64,000 nt of DNA, from assembly GCA_023512255.1 (NCBI GenBank), contig JAILZY010000004.1, positions 35,780-99,779 on the forward strand, read 5' to 3'. This stretch comes from a bacterium (GTDB taxonomy: Bacteria; SZUA-182; DTGQ01). The position numbers and the translations under genes were made by a program. The number at the start of each line of letters is the position of its first letter. Position 1 is the first letter of the stretch. The notes under the pieces are model-generated. The model was given only the letters and a program-made list of their open reading frames with translations, had not been told where the DNA came from and did not search any database. Below, one piece after another: positions 27,755 through 37,456 of this stretch.

Positions 27755-28339
27755 ATGATGAGGATAATGGAGTCAAAATGTAAATTTTTCGTTTCACTTG
27801 CTGTGATTGCCACAGGAGTTATTTTCTCTGCTCACCCTTTGTTTGCGGCTCAAAGCCAGCTCAAAGCTACTAACACAGGCGGCGTTGCCTATATTGATAG
27901 CCAGCGGGTTGTGGATGAGTCCAAGGCCGGTCGCGCCTCTCTTAAGGAACTGGAGGATTTTAAAAAGAAAAATGAAGAGGAGCTGGCTAAGCGGGATAGG
28001 GAAATTAAGGAGCTGGAAGATGAGCTTCAGAAGCAGAAGATGGCCCTCTCTGCCGAGGCTCAGAATAAAAAGGAGGAGACCATTCGCCGCAAAGGCATTG
28101 AGTTAAAAAGGTTCAAAGAGGATAAGGAGCAGGAATTAAAAGAGCTGTATTTCAAACATCTGAATAAGATCAAAGAGGAAATCATCCAGATTGTCCGCAA
28201 AATCGGCCAGGAGAAGGGATACACCATGATTGTTAATAAGGATGAGAGTATCATTTATGCCGATCCAAACTATGATATCACCAGCCTAGTGATTGAAGAA
28301 TATGATAAGAGCTTCATAAGCAAGGGGGCGCAGAAATAG
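27755..28339 (+). CDS. Periplasmic chaperone of the OmpH/Skp family
   Basis: A 194-residue exported protein. The signal peptide (about residues 1-32) ends near HPLFAAQS. The mature part starts with a strand VAYIDSQRVVDESKAG, the usual Skp motif, followed by two long charged helices (FKKKNEEELAKRDREIKELE through KEEIIQIVRKIG) that form the tentacles, and then IVNKDESIIYADPNYDIT. Family members carry unfolded outer-membrane proteins to BamA. A GGAG ribosome binding site precedes the ATG. Placement between bamA and lpxD is diagnostic. Confidence 0.9.
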   Translation: MMRIMESKCKFFVSLAVIATGVIFSAHPLFAAQSQLKATNTGGVAYIDSQRVVDESKAGRASLKELEDFKKKNEEELAKRDREIKELEDELQKQKMALSAEAQNKKEETIRRKGIELKRFKEDKEQELKELYFKHLNKIKEEIIQIVRKIGQEKGYTMIVNKDESIIYADPNYDITSLVIEEYDKSFISKGAQK

Positions 28340-28485
28340 CGCTGCTTTGTCCCTCTTATTTTCTCTCCTAAAGAAGTCAGAGGTTTCACTTATCTTTCCC
28401 CTTTGAGGGGGAGGAGAGTATGGGGAGTCTTCAATAAAGATGAGCAATATCTGTAAGTCTCAAAAGAAGCAGGAAAAGCCAGCAT

Positions 28486-29532
28486 ATGGAAAAGACACTT
28501 AAAGAGTTGGCTGAATTGGTCGGTGGGGTAGTGGTGGGAGACCCGGCTATCCTTATTCGGGGTGTGGCCGGGGTCAAGGAGGCCGAAGAAGGCGAGATCA
28601 CCTTTATTGCCAATCCAAAATACCTGCCGCTTCTGCCGCACAGCCGGGCCTCAGCAGCTATCCTCTCAGCTAAGGAGGCGGTGGAGGCCAAAATTCCCTC
28701 TATCAGAGTTGAAAATCCTTACCTTGCCTTTGCCAAGGTCTTGCGCCTTTTCTCCGAAAATTCTTACCAGCCTTGTGGGATACATCCCACAGCCTGCATC
28801 GATTCATCGGCCATGATCGGCGAGCAAGTCTCTATCCATCCCTTTGCGGTTATTGGTCGGCAGGTCAGGATTGGCAATAGGGTGCAGGTTTATAGTGGTG
28901 CTTTTATCGGAGATTTTTCGCACATCGGTGATGGGTGTATCATATATCCGAACGTTACTATTTATCATCACACTGTCATTGGCTCTTCGGTCATCATTCA
29001 TGCTAACACGGTGATCGGAAGCGATGGTTTTGGGTATGTCTGGAATGGTGAGGAGCATTATAAGATCCCCCAGGTTGGCCGAGTGGTCATCGAGGATGGG
29101 GTAGAAATTGGCGCAGGATGTACCATTGACCGGGGCACTATGGGCGATACGGTTATCCGGCGGGGGACAAAGATTGATAATTTGGTTCAGATCGCCCACA
29201 ATGTGGTTATTGGTGAATCATCCATTATTGTCAGCCAGGTTGGCATCTCAGGCAGTACTGAATTGGGGAAGCGGGTAACCTTAGGGGGACAGGTGGGAGT
29301 AGCCGGTCATTTGAAAATCGGAGATAACGCCACCGTGGCCGCTAAATCCGGAGTCTCAAAAAACGTCCCCTCTAATAGCCTTATGGCTGGTCCAATTGCC
29401 CGGCCTATTCAGGAGTGGCGAAGATCTGAGGCTAGTCTTCGGCGGCTGCCCGAACTGGTTGAAAAGATTAGAAAGCTTCAGCAGAAGGTCCAGGAGTTGG
29501 AGAAAAAATTGCAAGGAGCAGAAAGAGAGTAG
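28486..29532 (+). CDS. lpxD: UDP-3-O-acylglucosamine N-acyltransferase LpxD
   Basis: A 348-residue left-handed beta-helix acyltransferase adding the N-linked acyl chain in lipid A synthesis. The N-terminal uridine-binding domain ([20 protein letters not shown]) is followed by hexapeptide repeats ([28 protein letters not shown] and more). The catalytic His region is YNVWNG-like ([15 protein letters not shown]...) with QIAHNVVIG following. A C-terminal helix ([26 protein letters not shown]) forms the trimer coiled coil. It ends the bamA-ompH-lpxD set. The other lpx genes are not in the window. Confidence 0.95.
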   Translation: MEKTLKELAELVGGVVVGDPAILIRGVAGVKEAEEGEITFIANPKYLPLLPHSRASAAILSAKEAVEAKIPSIRVENPYLAFAKVLRLFSENSYQPCGIHPTACIDSSAMIGEQVSIHPFAVIGRQVRIGNRVQVYSGAFIGDFSHIGDGCIIYPNVTIYHHTVIGSSVIIHANTVIGSDGFGYVWNGEEHYKIPQVGRVVIEDGVEIGAGCTIDRGTMGDTVIRRGTKIDNLVQIAHNVVIGESSIIVSQVGISGSTELGKRVTLGGQVGVAGHLKIGDNATVAAKSGVSKNVPSNSLMAGPIARPIQEWRRSEASLRRLPELVEKIRKLQQKVQELEKKLQGAERE

Positions 29533-29696
29533 CAAAAATTTGCTCCTTAACCTTATGCCTTCCTACGAGCTTATAATTTCCTACATTCTCTATTGTTCTG
29601 TCCGTTTCTTTGTTCCGATCGTGGTTACCCTTTTCCCTGTGGACTTGTTTCCTGTGGATTTGTTTAAAGTGATTTCGTACTTGTCGAGAAAACCAT

Positions 29697-30572
29697 TCAA
29701 AACTGCGGCGTGTAGTCGGCGGAATTTGAATCAAGGTCCTGAAGGAAGCCGCTCTCAAAGCCAAGGGCAAAGAGGTATTCCTCAACCTCTCGGTATTCCT
29801 CTTCGGTCAGTCGACGATTGAGCTCAGGGACCTCCGCGGCCCGATGGACCGGATAATACTGAGACATTAGGGAGATATAGCTTTGAGTGCCTAGATTTTC
29901 AGCAATCCAGGCAAGCACTCGCTTACTGTTTTCAATCTGCCCGGGGAGGATTAGGTGGCGGATGATCACCCCTCGCTGTATGATCCCATCCTGATCAAAG
30001 AGCGGATCACCGGCGACCTTTTGCATGGCTGCAATAGCCCGGCAAGCATACTCAAAGTAGCCAGGAAGTCGAGAGAACTTGACAGCCAGGGTATTATCAG
30101 CATATTTAAAATCTGGCAAAAATACATCCACTAGGCCTGCAAGCTCCTCAATGACCGACTCTTTCTCATAGCCATTGCTGTTCCAGACAATTGGCAGTGG
30201 GCTGATCTCCTGCTTAAGCCGAGGCAAAATCCGCAGCAGACGGCCAGCATAGTGGGTAGGGGAGACCAGGTTAAGGTTATGGACCCTGGTTTCTTTGACA
30301 AAGTTTCTGCACAACTCGATAAACTCTTCATCCTGGTAGATCTGAGCCTTTGGGAAGCGCAGTTGAGAAATCTTATAGTTTTGGCAAAATAGGCAGGCAG
30401 CATTACAGTGAGCAAAGAAAACGGTCCCTGAGCCCCGCTGCCCACTGATGCAGGGCTCTTCCCAGAAATGAGCCATGACCTTGGCCACAGTGAATTCTGC
30501 CGGAGCCTTACATACTCCAAGCTTAAGCTGTCTGTCCACCCCGCACTCGAACGGGCAATAATTACACTCCAT
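29697..30572 (-). CDS. PflX-like radical SAM protein (COG1313)
   Basis: A 291-residue radical SAM protein with motif CNAACLFC (Cys spacing x3, x2). An N-terminal cysteine cluster (CNYCPFECGVD, then GVCKAP) precedes it, as in the PflX/COG1313 family of putative activating enzymes of unknown substrate. SPTHYAGRLLRILP and IVWNSNGYEKES are typical family segments. It resembles the amrS radical SAM enzyme 3 kb away in overall plan (N-terminal Cys motif plus radical SAM core) but lacks a Tat signal. It stands alone, convergent with lpxD. An activation role is a family-based guess. Confidence 0.8.
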   Translation of the reverse strand: MECNYCPFECGVDRQLKLGVCKAPAEFTVAKVMAHFWEEPCISGQRGSGTVFFAHCNAACLFCQNYKISQLRFPKAQIYQDEEFIELCRNFVKETRVHNLNLVSPTHYAGRLLRILPRLKQEISPLPIVWNSNGYEKESVIEELAGLVDVFLPDFKYADNTLAVKFSRLPGYFEYACRAIAAMQKVAGDPLFDQDGIIQRGVIIRHLILPGQIENSKRVLAWIAENLGTQSYISLMSQYYPVHRAAEVPELNRRLTEEEYREVEEYLFALGFESGFLQDLDSNSADYTPQF

Positions 30573-30724
30573 GCTGTTTTCTATTTTGTCCTCATTTTAC
30601 TGACCCTTTTTAGGGTTATCATAACAAGATATACTTTTTTCGTCATATATATTCATATATTCAACGCGAGTTCGATATAATTAAGAATTATAAGAGCTAT
30701 CTTTTCTAATATCAATAACATACT

Positions 30725-31912
30725 TTAACATACTTTTTGCAAAACGAAAAATTTCAGGTACCTGCCTTCAGGAAAGCTTAGGTTATAGGGATGATCGTGT
30801 GGCTGCATAGTGGCGGCCAGGACTTTCAGCCGACAGTGGGTATTGACTGCTGACTGGTGGAGAATCTTGATGAAGGTTTCCTGATCAATATGGGTGGTGC
30901 AGGACGAGCTTACTAGAATTCCCCCCGGGGGGAGCTTCTCCAGAGCTTTGGAGTTGATGGTGATATACGCCTTGATAGCCTTTTTGACCTGTTCTTTGTT
31001 TTTGGCAAAGGAGGGCGGATCAAGAATAATCAGATCGTATTCATCCGCTTGGACACTCTTTAGATACTCAAATACGTCGTGCTCGATAAACATATACTTT
31101 TTAGTATTGATTCGGTTGGCCTCGAAGTTCTTTCTGGCATACTCTAGGGCTTTCCCAGAAATATCCACACTGGTTACACTCCTTGCTCCAGCCAGGACAG
31201 CATAGACAGAAAAAGCTCCAGTATAGGCAAAGCAGTTGAGAACCCGCCTCTTTGGGCAGAATCTGGCTACGAGGCTTCGATTTTCCCGCTGATCGAGAAA
31301 AAAGCCGGTTTTTTGGCCCTCTTTGAAATTGACCCAGAACAAAATGCCATTTTCCCGGATTAGCACCTCATCTAGATCCTGACCAGCCAGGAGCTGTTTA
31401 GGCTGAGTTTTTAGCCCCTCATTCAGCCGAACACTGACATCGCTTCTTTCATAGATGCACCTTGGCTGAAAAACCTCCTCAAGCGCTCCCACAATAGCCT
31501 CCCGCAGCCTATCCATGCCCGCAGTATGGAGTTGGATGACCAGCACATCGGCATATTTATCGACAATGAGGCCAGGCAGAGAATCACTTTCACCAAACAC
31601 TACCCGATAAGAGTCGGTATCTGGAGGTAGGAATTGTTCCTTGTCGGCTCGCAGGGTCTGGATTCTTCGCTGGAAAAAGGCCCGGTTAATCGCCTCATCG
31701 GCAAAGCTTAGAATTCTGACCCTAATCTCTGAATGTTTATTGTAGTATCCTGTAGCCAGAAAACGGTTTTCTTGATCACAGATCCTGCACACTGCTCCGT
31801 TGCCGAGCCCTTCGGATACCCTGACAATCCCTCCAGAGAATATCCACGGATGGCCTGCCTGAAGGTTTTTAACCCGCTCATTTTTAATAATAACCTGTGA
31901 TATTTCAGACAT
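30725..31912 (-). CDS. RlmI-like SAM-dependent 23S rRNA cytosine-C5 methyltransferase
   Basis: About 395 residues. An N-terminal PUA domain (VKNLQAGHPWIFSGGIVRV) binds RNA. The middle segment has SDSLPGLIVDKY, and the C-terminal Rossmann methyltransferase has the SAM site VLNCFAYTGAFSVYAVLAGA, then SVDISGKAL. The catalytic LILDPPSFAKNK motif and SSCTTHIDQETF supply the Cys of m5C enzymes. Together these match COG1092 (RlmI, modifying 23S C1962). The ATG at 31912 is preferred over the GTG at 31921, since it follows the upstream stop by five bases with GAGG in range. Likely the last gene of the AmmeMemoRadiSam operon. Confidence 0.85.
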   Translation of the reverse strand: MSEISQVIIKNERVKNLQAGHPWIFSGGIVRVSEGLGNGAVCRICDQENRFLATGYYNKHSEIRVRILSFADEAINRAFFQRRIQTLRADKEQFLPPDTDSYRVVFGESDSLPGLIVDKYADVLVIQLHTAGMDRLREAIVGALEEVFQPRCIYERSDVSVRLNEGLKTQPKQLLAGQDLDEVLIRENGILFWVNFKEGQKTGFFLDQRENRSLVARFCPKRRVLNCFAYTGAFSVYAVLAGARSVTSVDISGKALEYARKNFEANRINTKKYMFIEHDVFEYLKSVQADEYDLIILDPPSFAKNKEQVKKAIKAYITINSKALEKLPPGGILVSSSCTTHIDQETFIKILHQSAVNTHCRLKVLAATMQPHDHPYNLSFPEGRYLKFFVLQKVC

Positions 31913-31917
31913 GCACC

Positions 31918-33477
31918 TCACTCGGAAAAGACAATGGCTTGGTAGACCTCTACCTTGGTTTTGGTTGGATCCTTCCAGGCATCGTCAGGCAGACCAGCCT
32001 TCTGGCAGAGGCTCTGGAGGAAACTTTCCTTATCCGGCAACTGCTCCCACACCTGGGGAAGATAGGTTGCTCGGTGCCATCCCTGGCTGAGAATCACCCC
32101 ATCCACTCCGGGGCGCAACTGCCGCTTCAGATCCTCGGCGTCAGAGAATTTGAGCTCCCTTGGCGGGGTGAGAATGCTGATTTCAATCTCTACCTCATCC
32201 AGCTCACTTTTACTCAGCGGGGAAAATCTTGGATCGCGAAAGGCCGCATTGAAGGCATTTTCCTTCACGCAATCGCAAAGTCGCTGCTCAGGGGTGATCG
32301 TGCCGATACAGCCGCGAAGCTGCCCCCTCTTGTGGAGGGTAACAAAGCAGCCTCGCTTTTCTCGTACATACGGCGAAAGGTTTTCCGGCAGAGGGTCTTT
32401 TTCCTTGCTCAGCGTATTTTTGATCACGCACCGGGCGAGGGTGAGGAGCATCTTGCGGTCTGCCTCAGAGATCGATTCTGAGCTGCTTTTGGCGCTCTTT
32501 CCCCTCTCGTTTTTCCCCTCATCATTATTATCATCACTGCTCTTGCCACCTTTCAGTTCTTGCCCTTCTTTATTAGCCCTGGTTTTTTCATCCCCTTTTG
32601 CTCCACCACTGACAAAGGCAATGCTGGCATAACCAACTACCTGGTCAGGAGGGCCGGCTGTGTCACCTGAATTTCGATAGTCAATTAACTCTGGCCGCCA
32701 TCCCTTTTGCCGAGCGATTTCCATAAGTGCCAGGATAGGGATTTTGCCGCAAGCCTCACTTTCAGCCATTCGGTTAAAATCCATGTCTGTAATGGCCCTG
32801 GTGCAGCTTTCATCAAGCAGTTTAGCCTTGTGGTAAGGATAATAATGAGAGAGATCAGAGCTGGCTACAATCAGGGTATGCTCATCAATGTGGGGCAGCA
32901 GTGCTTTGGCTATCCGGCCAGGATCAACCTGCCCAATGGTAATGGGAACCAGCTCGAAGCTCTTGAGCATTATTTGCAAAAAGGGCAGTTGCACCTCAAG
33001 GGAGTGCTCCTTCTGATCCATATCCGGCAGTGGGGAAAAAAGCTCTTGCTGGCGCAAGGTGGCCGCTATGGGGGAGAGAGGGATATCGCCCAGCGGAGTG
33101 CGGTAGGCATCTACTTCTATAATCGATGCCTTGGCCGCAGGCAGCCAGTGACTTGGGGCCAGAACAAAAACGGTTTTGGTGGCAGGATCGATCTGTCTAA
33201 AGCCTGTGGCGGCTACGGTCCCTGAGTAAATATATCCGGCATGAGGAGAGATCAATCCCATAATCCTGCCTGATACTGGCTTCCCTTTCTTTTCGTTCAG
33301 AAATTGCCGAACCATACCAGCTAGCTTGGTTTCCTCAGCGGGGTAAAATTGCCCAGCCACTGCCGGAAACCGTATCCTTTTTTTCTCCTTCCGGCCAGGC
33401 TCATCCTTGGCATAACCGAAAGAACCAGACAAGGTGAGTATAATAAGCATCAAGACTAGATAACCAATGATTTTCAT
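31918..33477 (-). CDS. amrB: Exported fusion of AmmeMemoRadiSam proteins B (Memo) and A (AMMECR1)
   Basis: A 519-residue protein with a signal peptide (residues 1-23, cleavage near GYAKD). Residues ~35-290 are a Memo-family domain (FPAVAGQFYPAEE, ISPHAGYIYSGTVAA, SSDLSHYYP, GYASIAF), with extradiol-dioxygenase-like fold. A Ser/Gly/Lys-rich linker (~295-340) follows. Residues ~345-519 are an AMMECR1 domain (VTLHKRGQLRGCIGTITP, FRDPRFSPL, VEIEISILTPP). The two are usually separate genes. The partner radical SAM enzyme is directly upstream. Function of the system is unknown; a periplasmic modification reaction is inferred from the signals. Confidence 0.88.
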   Translation of the reverse strand: MKIIGYLVLMLIILTLSGSFGYAKDEPGRKEKKRIRFPAVAGQFYPAEETKLAGMVRQFLNEKKGKPVSGRIMGLISPHAGYIYSGTVAATGFRQIDPATKTVFVLAPSHWLPAAKASIIEVDAYRTPLGDIPLSPIAATLRQQELFSPLPDMDQKEHSLEVQLPFLQIMLKSFELVPITIGQVDPGRIAKALLPHIDEHTLIVASSDLSHYYPYHKAKLLDESCTRAITDMDFNRMAESEACGKIPILALMEIARQKGWRPELIDYRNSGDTAGPPDQVVGYASIAFVSGGAKGDEKTRANKEGQELKGGKSSDDNNDEGKNERGKSAKSSSESISEADRKMLLTLARCVIKNTLSKEKDPLPENLSPYVREKRGCFVTLHKRGQLRGCIGTITPEQRLCDCVKENAFNAAFRDPRFSPLSKSELDEVEIEISILTPPRELKFSDAEDLKRQLRPGVDGVILSQGWHRATYLPQVWEQLPDKESFLQSLCQKAGLPDDAWKDPTKTKVEVYQAIVFSE

Positions 33478-33532
33478 AACCCTACCTCCTCACTTTATAG
33501 CGATCTATCTTAAATCGCCATATTTGCCCCGC

Positions 33533-34681
33533 TTACTCCCATCGGCCACTTACTGGCTGTTTGCAGAATCGGCATTTTCCATTTTCCAGGTCGAGGGAAA
33601 CTAAGGTATATCCCCGTCGTTTAATCACTACCTTTCTGCAGCCTGAGCAGATGACCTCCTCGCCCATGCCCGGCACGTTGCCGATATACACATGGTGCAG
33701 CCCTTCCCTTATACCCACCTCCCTGGCCTGCTGTAGTATTTCCACTGGCGTTGGTGGCAGCTTGGCAAGCTTGTATTTGGGGGTGAACCGGGAAAAATGC
33801 AAGGGGCAGTCCGGACCAAGATTTTTGACGATCCATCCACACATTCGTTTTATCATCTCAAGGTCATCCGTGTAAGTGGGAATGACCAGATTGATTATTT
33901 CCAGCCACACGCCTCGACGGCGGAGAGTTTTTAAGGTATTGAGTACTGGCTCAAGATGTCCGCCATTTAGCTTGAAATAGATATCATCGGAAAAGCTCTT
34001 CAGATTGATACTTCCGGCATCAATGACCGTACAGAGACGCTCAAGAGCAGGAGGCGAGATGTAGCCGTTACTGACATAGATATTTTTTATTCCGGCCTTG
34101 TGAGCCATGGTTGAGATGTCAATCATGTATTCATAAAAGGTGGTTGCCTCTGAATAAGTATAGGCAATGCTTGAGCAGTTATAGTGCTTAGCCAGCTTGA
34201 CTACCTGATCTGGAGGAAGATCAAAGTTTTGAGTCTTGTCCGGCGTGGTCTGAGAAATCTCCCAGTTTTGGCAATTCAGGCAATGGAAATTGCAGCCGGC
34301 CACAGCTAGGGAAAAGGCTAGGGTCCCTGGGTAAAAGTGCAAGAGGGGCTTTTTTTCCACTGGGTCCACATTGACCGTGCAGGGATTGCCATAGGAGATG
34401 GAGTAGAGCTTTCCGGATAGATTCACTCGGGTTTTGCATTTGCCTCGCTGGCCCGGTTTTATTAGGCAGCTGTTAGGGCAGGTTCCACACTTGGTCAGCC
34501 CCCCCCTCAGGCGGTCATAAAAATAGGCTTCCCGAAGATGAGGATCTTTTGGATCAAAGCTAGCCTCGGCCAAGGCTGCCGTAGGCAGTAGCCAGGGGGG
34601 GAGGAAAGAGAGCAGAGCGTGTGCTCCGCAGAAAGCCCAGAGGCTACCTTTCAAAAATTCCCGTCTGGTTTGATTCATCAC
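33533..34681 (-). CDS. amrS: AmmeMemoRadiSam system radical SAM enzyme with Tat signal
   Basis: A 382-residue radical SAM protein. The N-terminus has a textbook twin-arginine signal (TRREFLKG), a hydrophobic region and TAALAEA cleavage site. An N-terminal cysteine cluster (CGTCPNSCLIKPGQRGKC) is followed by the radical SAM motif CNFHCLNC. At the C-terminus two more Cys pairs (CSGC, CRFC) form a probable zinc or iron-sulfur site. A Tat signal implies folding with its cluster in the cytoplasm before export, which is unusual for radical SAM enzymes that need cytosolic SAM. The ATGA overlaps the upstream membrane gene, and the Memo-AMMECR1 fusion follows. Confidence 0.88.
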   Translation of the reverse strand: MMNQTRREFLKGSLWAFCGAHALLSFLPPWLLPTAALAEASFDPKDPHLREAYFYDRLRGGLTKCGTCPNSCLIKPGQRGKCKTRVNLSGKLYSISYGNPCTVNVDPVEKKPLLHFYPGTLAFSLAVAGCNFHCLNCQNWEISQTTPDKTQNFDLPPDQVVKLAKHYNCSSIAYTYSEATTFYEYMIDISTMAHKAGIKNIYVSNGYISPPALERLCTVIDAGSINLKSFSDDIYFKLNGGHLEPVLNTLKTLRRRGVWLEIINLVIPTYTDDLEMIKRMCGWIVKNLGPDCPLHFSRFTPKYKLAKLPPTPVEILQQAREVGIREGLHHVYIGNVPGMGEEVICSGCRKVVIKRRGYTLVSLDLENGKCRFCKQPVSGRWE

Positions 34682-36855
34682 CCTCTCCTCCTCATCTTGA
34701 TCAATATGAGCAGGCTGGCTGATTTAACCACTGCTGCTGAAATAAGTATCCCGGCGATACCAAATCTGGGAAGTAGCCATAAACTGGTTACTATCGTCCC
34801 ACAGGAGGCCCCGGCCAGGTCCGCCAGATAGAGCTGTCCTGTGATCCGCGGGGTCGCTCCATCCAGGTAATGGGAAACAGCCACAAATTGCCACCCTACA
34901 GCCAGAGCAGAGCCAAAGATAAGCACAGGAATGATCCCGCACTGAACAATGGACAAAAACGCATCCGCCTGCAAACTCCGGCCAAACATTGTCAGCCACA
35001 AAGCTAGGCTGATCAGGAGAAAAAGTACCAAATCCTGAATGAAAGTCTGCCTCGCTGGATCGTTTTTCCACTTGCGCGCTGCCAAAGCGCCTGATCCTAA
35101 TCCTATCATAAAGAGAGTTACAAATAAAGAGATCCAAAGATAAACATAGCCAAAAATGGTTTGAAAGAGAAAAAGTAGGGACAGCTCCAAGGAAATCCCC
35201 GTATAACCAGAGGAGAAGGTAACCCCAAGTAGGCTATCCTGCTGATAAGCTATCAGAATACAAAAAGATAGAGCGACAAAGGCCACAATGGCCAAAATCA
35301 GCCAGCTTATCTTTTCTGTTCCTCCGGTTTTTTTCAGCCAGAGATTCAAAAGATGCCGAAAAGCATGGGGCGCAAGATCGCTATTGGCTGCTTCCTCACT
35401 TTCTTCGGCTACCAGTTTCTTGAGCCGCTCCATCCTTTGAGGATCAGTCATCTCAGGCAGTTGATAGTCAACCAGCCATTGGGTACTGATCGCTCGCTCA
35501 GCCAGTCTTTTTTTAATCTCCAGGCCAACCCAAGAGGCGGTGGCAGTACCAAAAGAGCGACTAGAGGCAAGAAAGTAGTGGGTTTCACCAGGAAAAAGAA
35601 AGATATGATCGAATACCTGCCTAAGGGCAGCATAGACAGAGCGATTTAAGGCTAAGCCTTCAGGGTCAAGATAGTTTTCGGCACCAGTCAGGGTAAAGAA
35701 TATGACTCCGCCGGGAGTGAGGATACCCCTGGCTTCCTCGAAAAATTCCCGGGTATAGAAGCGGTTCAGATAGATATTTTCCGGATCCGGAAGGTCAAGG
35801 ATAAGGCAATCATAGCGGATTCCCGCATGTCGGGCTTTCTTGATAAATAGCCTCCCATCGCCTACATGGGCATGGATAGAGGGCCGGCTGAGACTGCGGT
35901 AAATTTGCCGATCCATACTTAGGATAACTGGATCGAGCTCTACATAGTCGATCCGGCTTGGATTGTGCTTTAGGATTTCCAAGATCGTGCCAAATACCCC
36001 ACCCCCGATCAGCAGCACTCTGGCTCCCTCTCTAACCTGGATCATAGGAATGTGGGCCAGCGCCTCGGTACGGTAATCACCACTTGAGAAAAGAGGAATG
36101 CCTCCTGAGAGGACATTCAACTGCTGGCCACTGCGGGTGATCGACAATTGGGCAAAGGGAGTATTTTTATGAAGAAGAATTTTCTGCCCAGGCATCTGCC
36201 AGGACAAGGTAGAGAGATTGAGCGGCAGGCTAAAGGCTATGGCTGTGGCCAAAAGAGGTGGCAGCAGCCGCAGCCGAGGTGAGCTAAAGAACACGGCTAC
36301 AGCAAGGTTTCCAAGCCCCACCACCATCATCACTCCCCAATGGGAGAGGAGATAAACAAAAAGAAAGCTGAACCCAAGCCCCCCTATTATCTCTCCCCCA
36401 AGGTCGATAAGATAAACCGCTGACGGAGCATCCCGCCAAGGAAGCAACGAGGCGGCCAGGGGAATGAGACTGGCGCAGATGAGAGCATAGGGCATGAGAA
36501 TCATACTGAGGCCAACCGCAGAGGAGCCCATACCCGGTATCTCCCCCCGAACCAAGAGCAGCGGCCAAGCTCTGAATCCGGCAAGCTGAAAGAAGGGAAT
36601 AGTTGCCAGTAGTATGTGGCCTAAAAATAGCAGGCGATGCGGATCCTTTCTTTTAGTTAACCATATTCCAAGCCAAGCGCCAGAGGCAGAAGACAGAAGC
36701 CACAGGCCAAGCCCAAGGCCAATCACCAGCTCGTTTCCACCAAAGGTGGCCATTCCCTCCCTGATGAGAACCAATTGAGTTACTACCGAAGAGAAGCCAA
36801 TGACAGCCAGGGAAATCATGATCTTGGGAATTTTGGGCAGCGACATTTTTTCCAT
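34678..36855 (-). CDS. Polytopic membrane protein with spermidine-synthase-like domain
   Basis: About 725 residues. The N-terminal ~220 residues have about six or seven membrane segments (KIPKIMISLAVIGFSSVVTQ onward). A cytosolic methyltransferase-fold domain with spermidine synthase signatures follows: ARVLLIGGGVFGTILEILK, IDYVELDP, GDGRLFIKKAR, ILDLPDPENIYLNRFYTREF. The C-terminal ~200 residues have more membrane segments. Such fused proteins are widespread but their substrate is unproved. The start is uncertain: ATG 36855 is used, and an upstream alternative frame adds 34 mostly polar residues. It overlaps amrS by four bases, so it is likely part of the same system. Confidence 0.8.
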   Translation of the reverse strand: MEKMSLPKIPKIMISLAVIGFSSVVTQLVLIREGMATFGGNELVIGLGLGLWLLSSASGAWLGIWLTKRKDPHRLLFLGHILLATIPFFQLAGFRAWPLLLVRGEIPGMGSSAVGLSMILMPYALICASLIPLAASLLPWRDAPSAVYLIDLGGEIIGGLGFSFLFVYLLSHWGVMMVVGLGNLAVAVFFSSPRLRLLPPLLATAIAFSLPLNLSTLSWQMPGQKILLHKNTPFAQLSITRSGQQLNVLSGGIPLFSSGDYRTEALAHIPMIQVREGARVLLIGGGVFGTILEILKHNPSRIDYVELDPVILSMDRQIYRSLSRPSIHAHVGDGRLFIKKARHAGIRYDCLILDLPDPENIYLNRFYTREFFEEARGILTPGGVIFFTLTGAENYLDPEGLALNRSVYAALRQVFDHIFLFPGETHYFLASSRSFGTATASWVGLEIKKRLAERAISTQWLVDYQLPEMTDPQRMERLKKLVAEESEEAANSDLAPHAFRHLLNLWLKKTGGTEKISWLILAIVAFVALSFCILIAYQQDSLLGVTFSSGYTGISLELSLLFLFQTIFGYVYLWISLFVTLFMIGLGSGALAARKWKNDPARQTFIQDLVLFLLISLALWLTMFGRSLQADAFLSIVQCGIIPVLIFGSALAVGWQFVAVSHYLDGATPRITGQLYLADLAGASCGTIVTSLWLLPRFGIAGILISAAVVKSASLLILIKMRRRG

Positions 36856-37115
36856 CCGCTCACACAAGGCTATCTTCTCAATTAATAATAGTTTTTGATA
36901 TCTTGATAGTTTGTTGATAATAGTTGAATAATCGAATAAACAGAATCGAATGAGCAATCGGTTGAGATTTTAGCCCTAAAGGATGGAGCGGTCAATTACT
37001 TTTCAGCACTTTTCGAGAAAACCTGAATTTTAAGAAAACCTGAAGCCTAAATAAGGTGGGAAAGACAATCTCTCTTTTTCAGTAAATTCATGAAAGCATC
37101 TAAGGGTAAGGTGAC

Positions 37116-37158
37116 TTGCGGGCGGGTGATAGTTGTGGTTTAAATCACCCGCCCGCAA
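37116..37158. repeat. Perfect 15-bp-arm GC-rich hairpin
   Basis: TTGCGGGCGGGTGAT (37116-37130) and ATCACCCGCCCGCAA (37144-37158) are perfect inverted repeats with a 13-nt loop, very GC-rich compared with its surroundings. No T tract follows on either strand. It lies ~60 bp beyond the stop of the small minus-strand ORF. Confidence 0.6.
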
Positions 37159-37219
37159 ACTCTACATAAGGTTTCATCAGTATTTATTCCCCATTTTTGG
37201 ATATTATTTTGGTGGATAA

Positions 37220-37291
37220 TTACTTAATCCCTTTTCGAGAAGACACCAGGAAATAGAGTAGCGTTCCAAAAGCTCCGAGAAATATACCCAT
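37220..37291 (-). CDS. Small membrane peptide (23 aa)
   Basis: A 23-codon frame: MGIFLGAFGTLLYFLV, then a basic SSRKGIK tail, and TAA. It is one hydrophobic helix with a positively charged C-terminus, as in bitopic regulatory peptides (N-out or N-in unclear). AAGGAGGTGAT, an extended perfect Shine-Dalgarno sequence, ends about six bases before ATG 37291; an ATG two codons earlier is too close. Direct repeats upstream suggest regulation. I do not recognise a family; KdpF-like or cytochrome-oxidase-accessory peptides are similar in size only. Confidence 0.55.
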   Translation of the reverse strand: MGIFLGAFGTLLYFLVSSRKGIK

Positions 37292-37456
37292 GATCATCAC
37301 CTCCTTGATGAGAATTTCTTGATTACTGATTTCATTTTTAGAATAATGCAACCAACGTGCCAGATATAATTATCGAGAACCATTTTAATAGATATTATAT
37401 TTTCAAATAGTTACTAGAGATAGCTTTTGAGAGCGCTAAGAAATAGAAAGCTAGTT

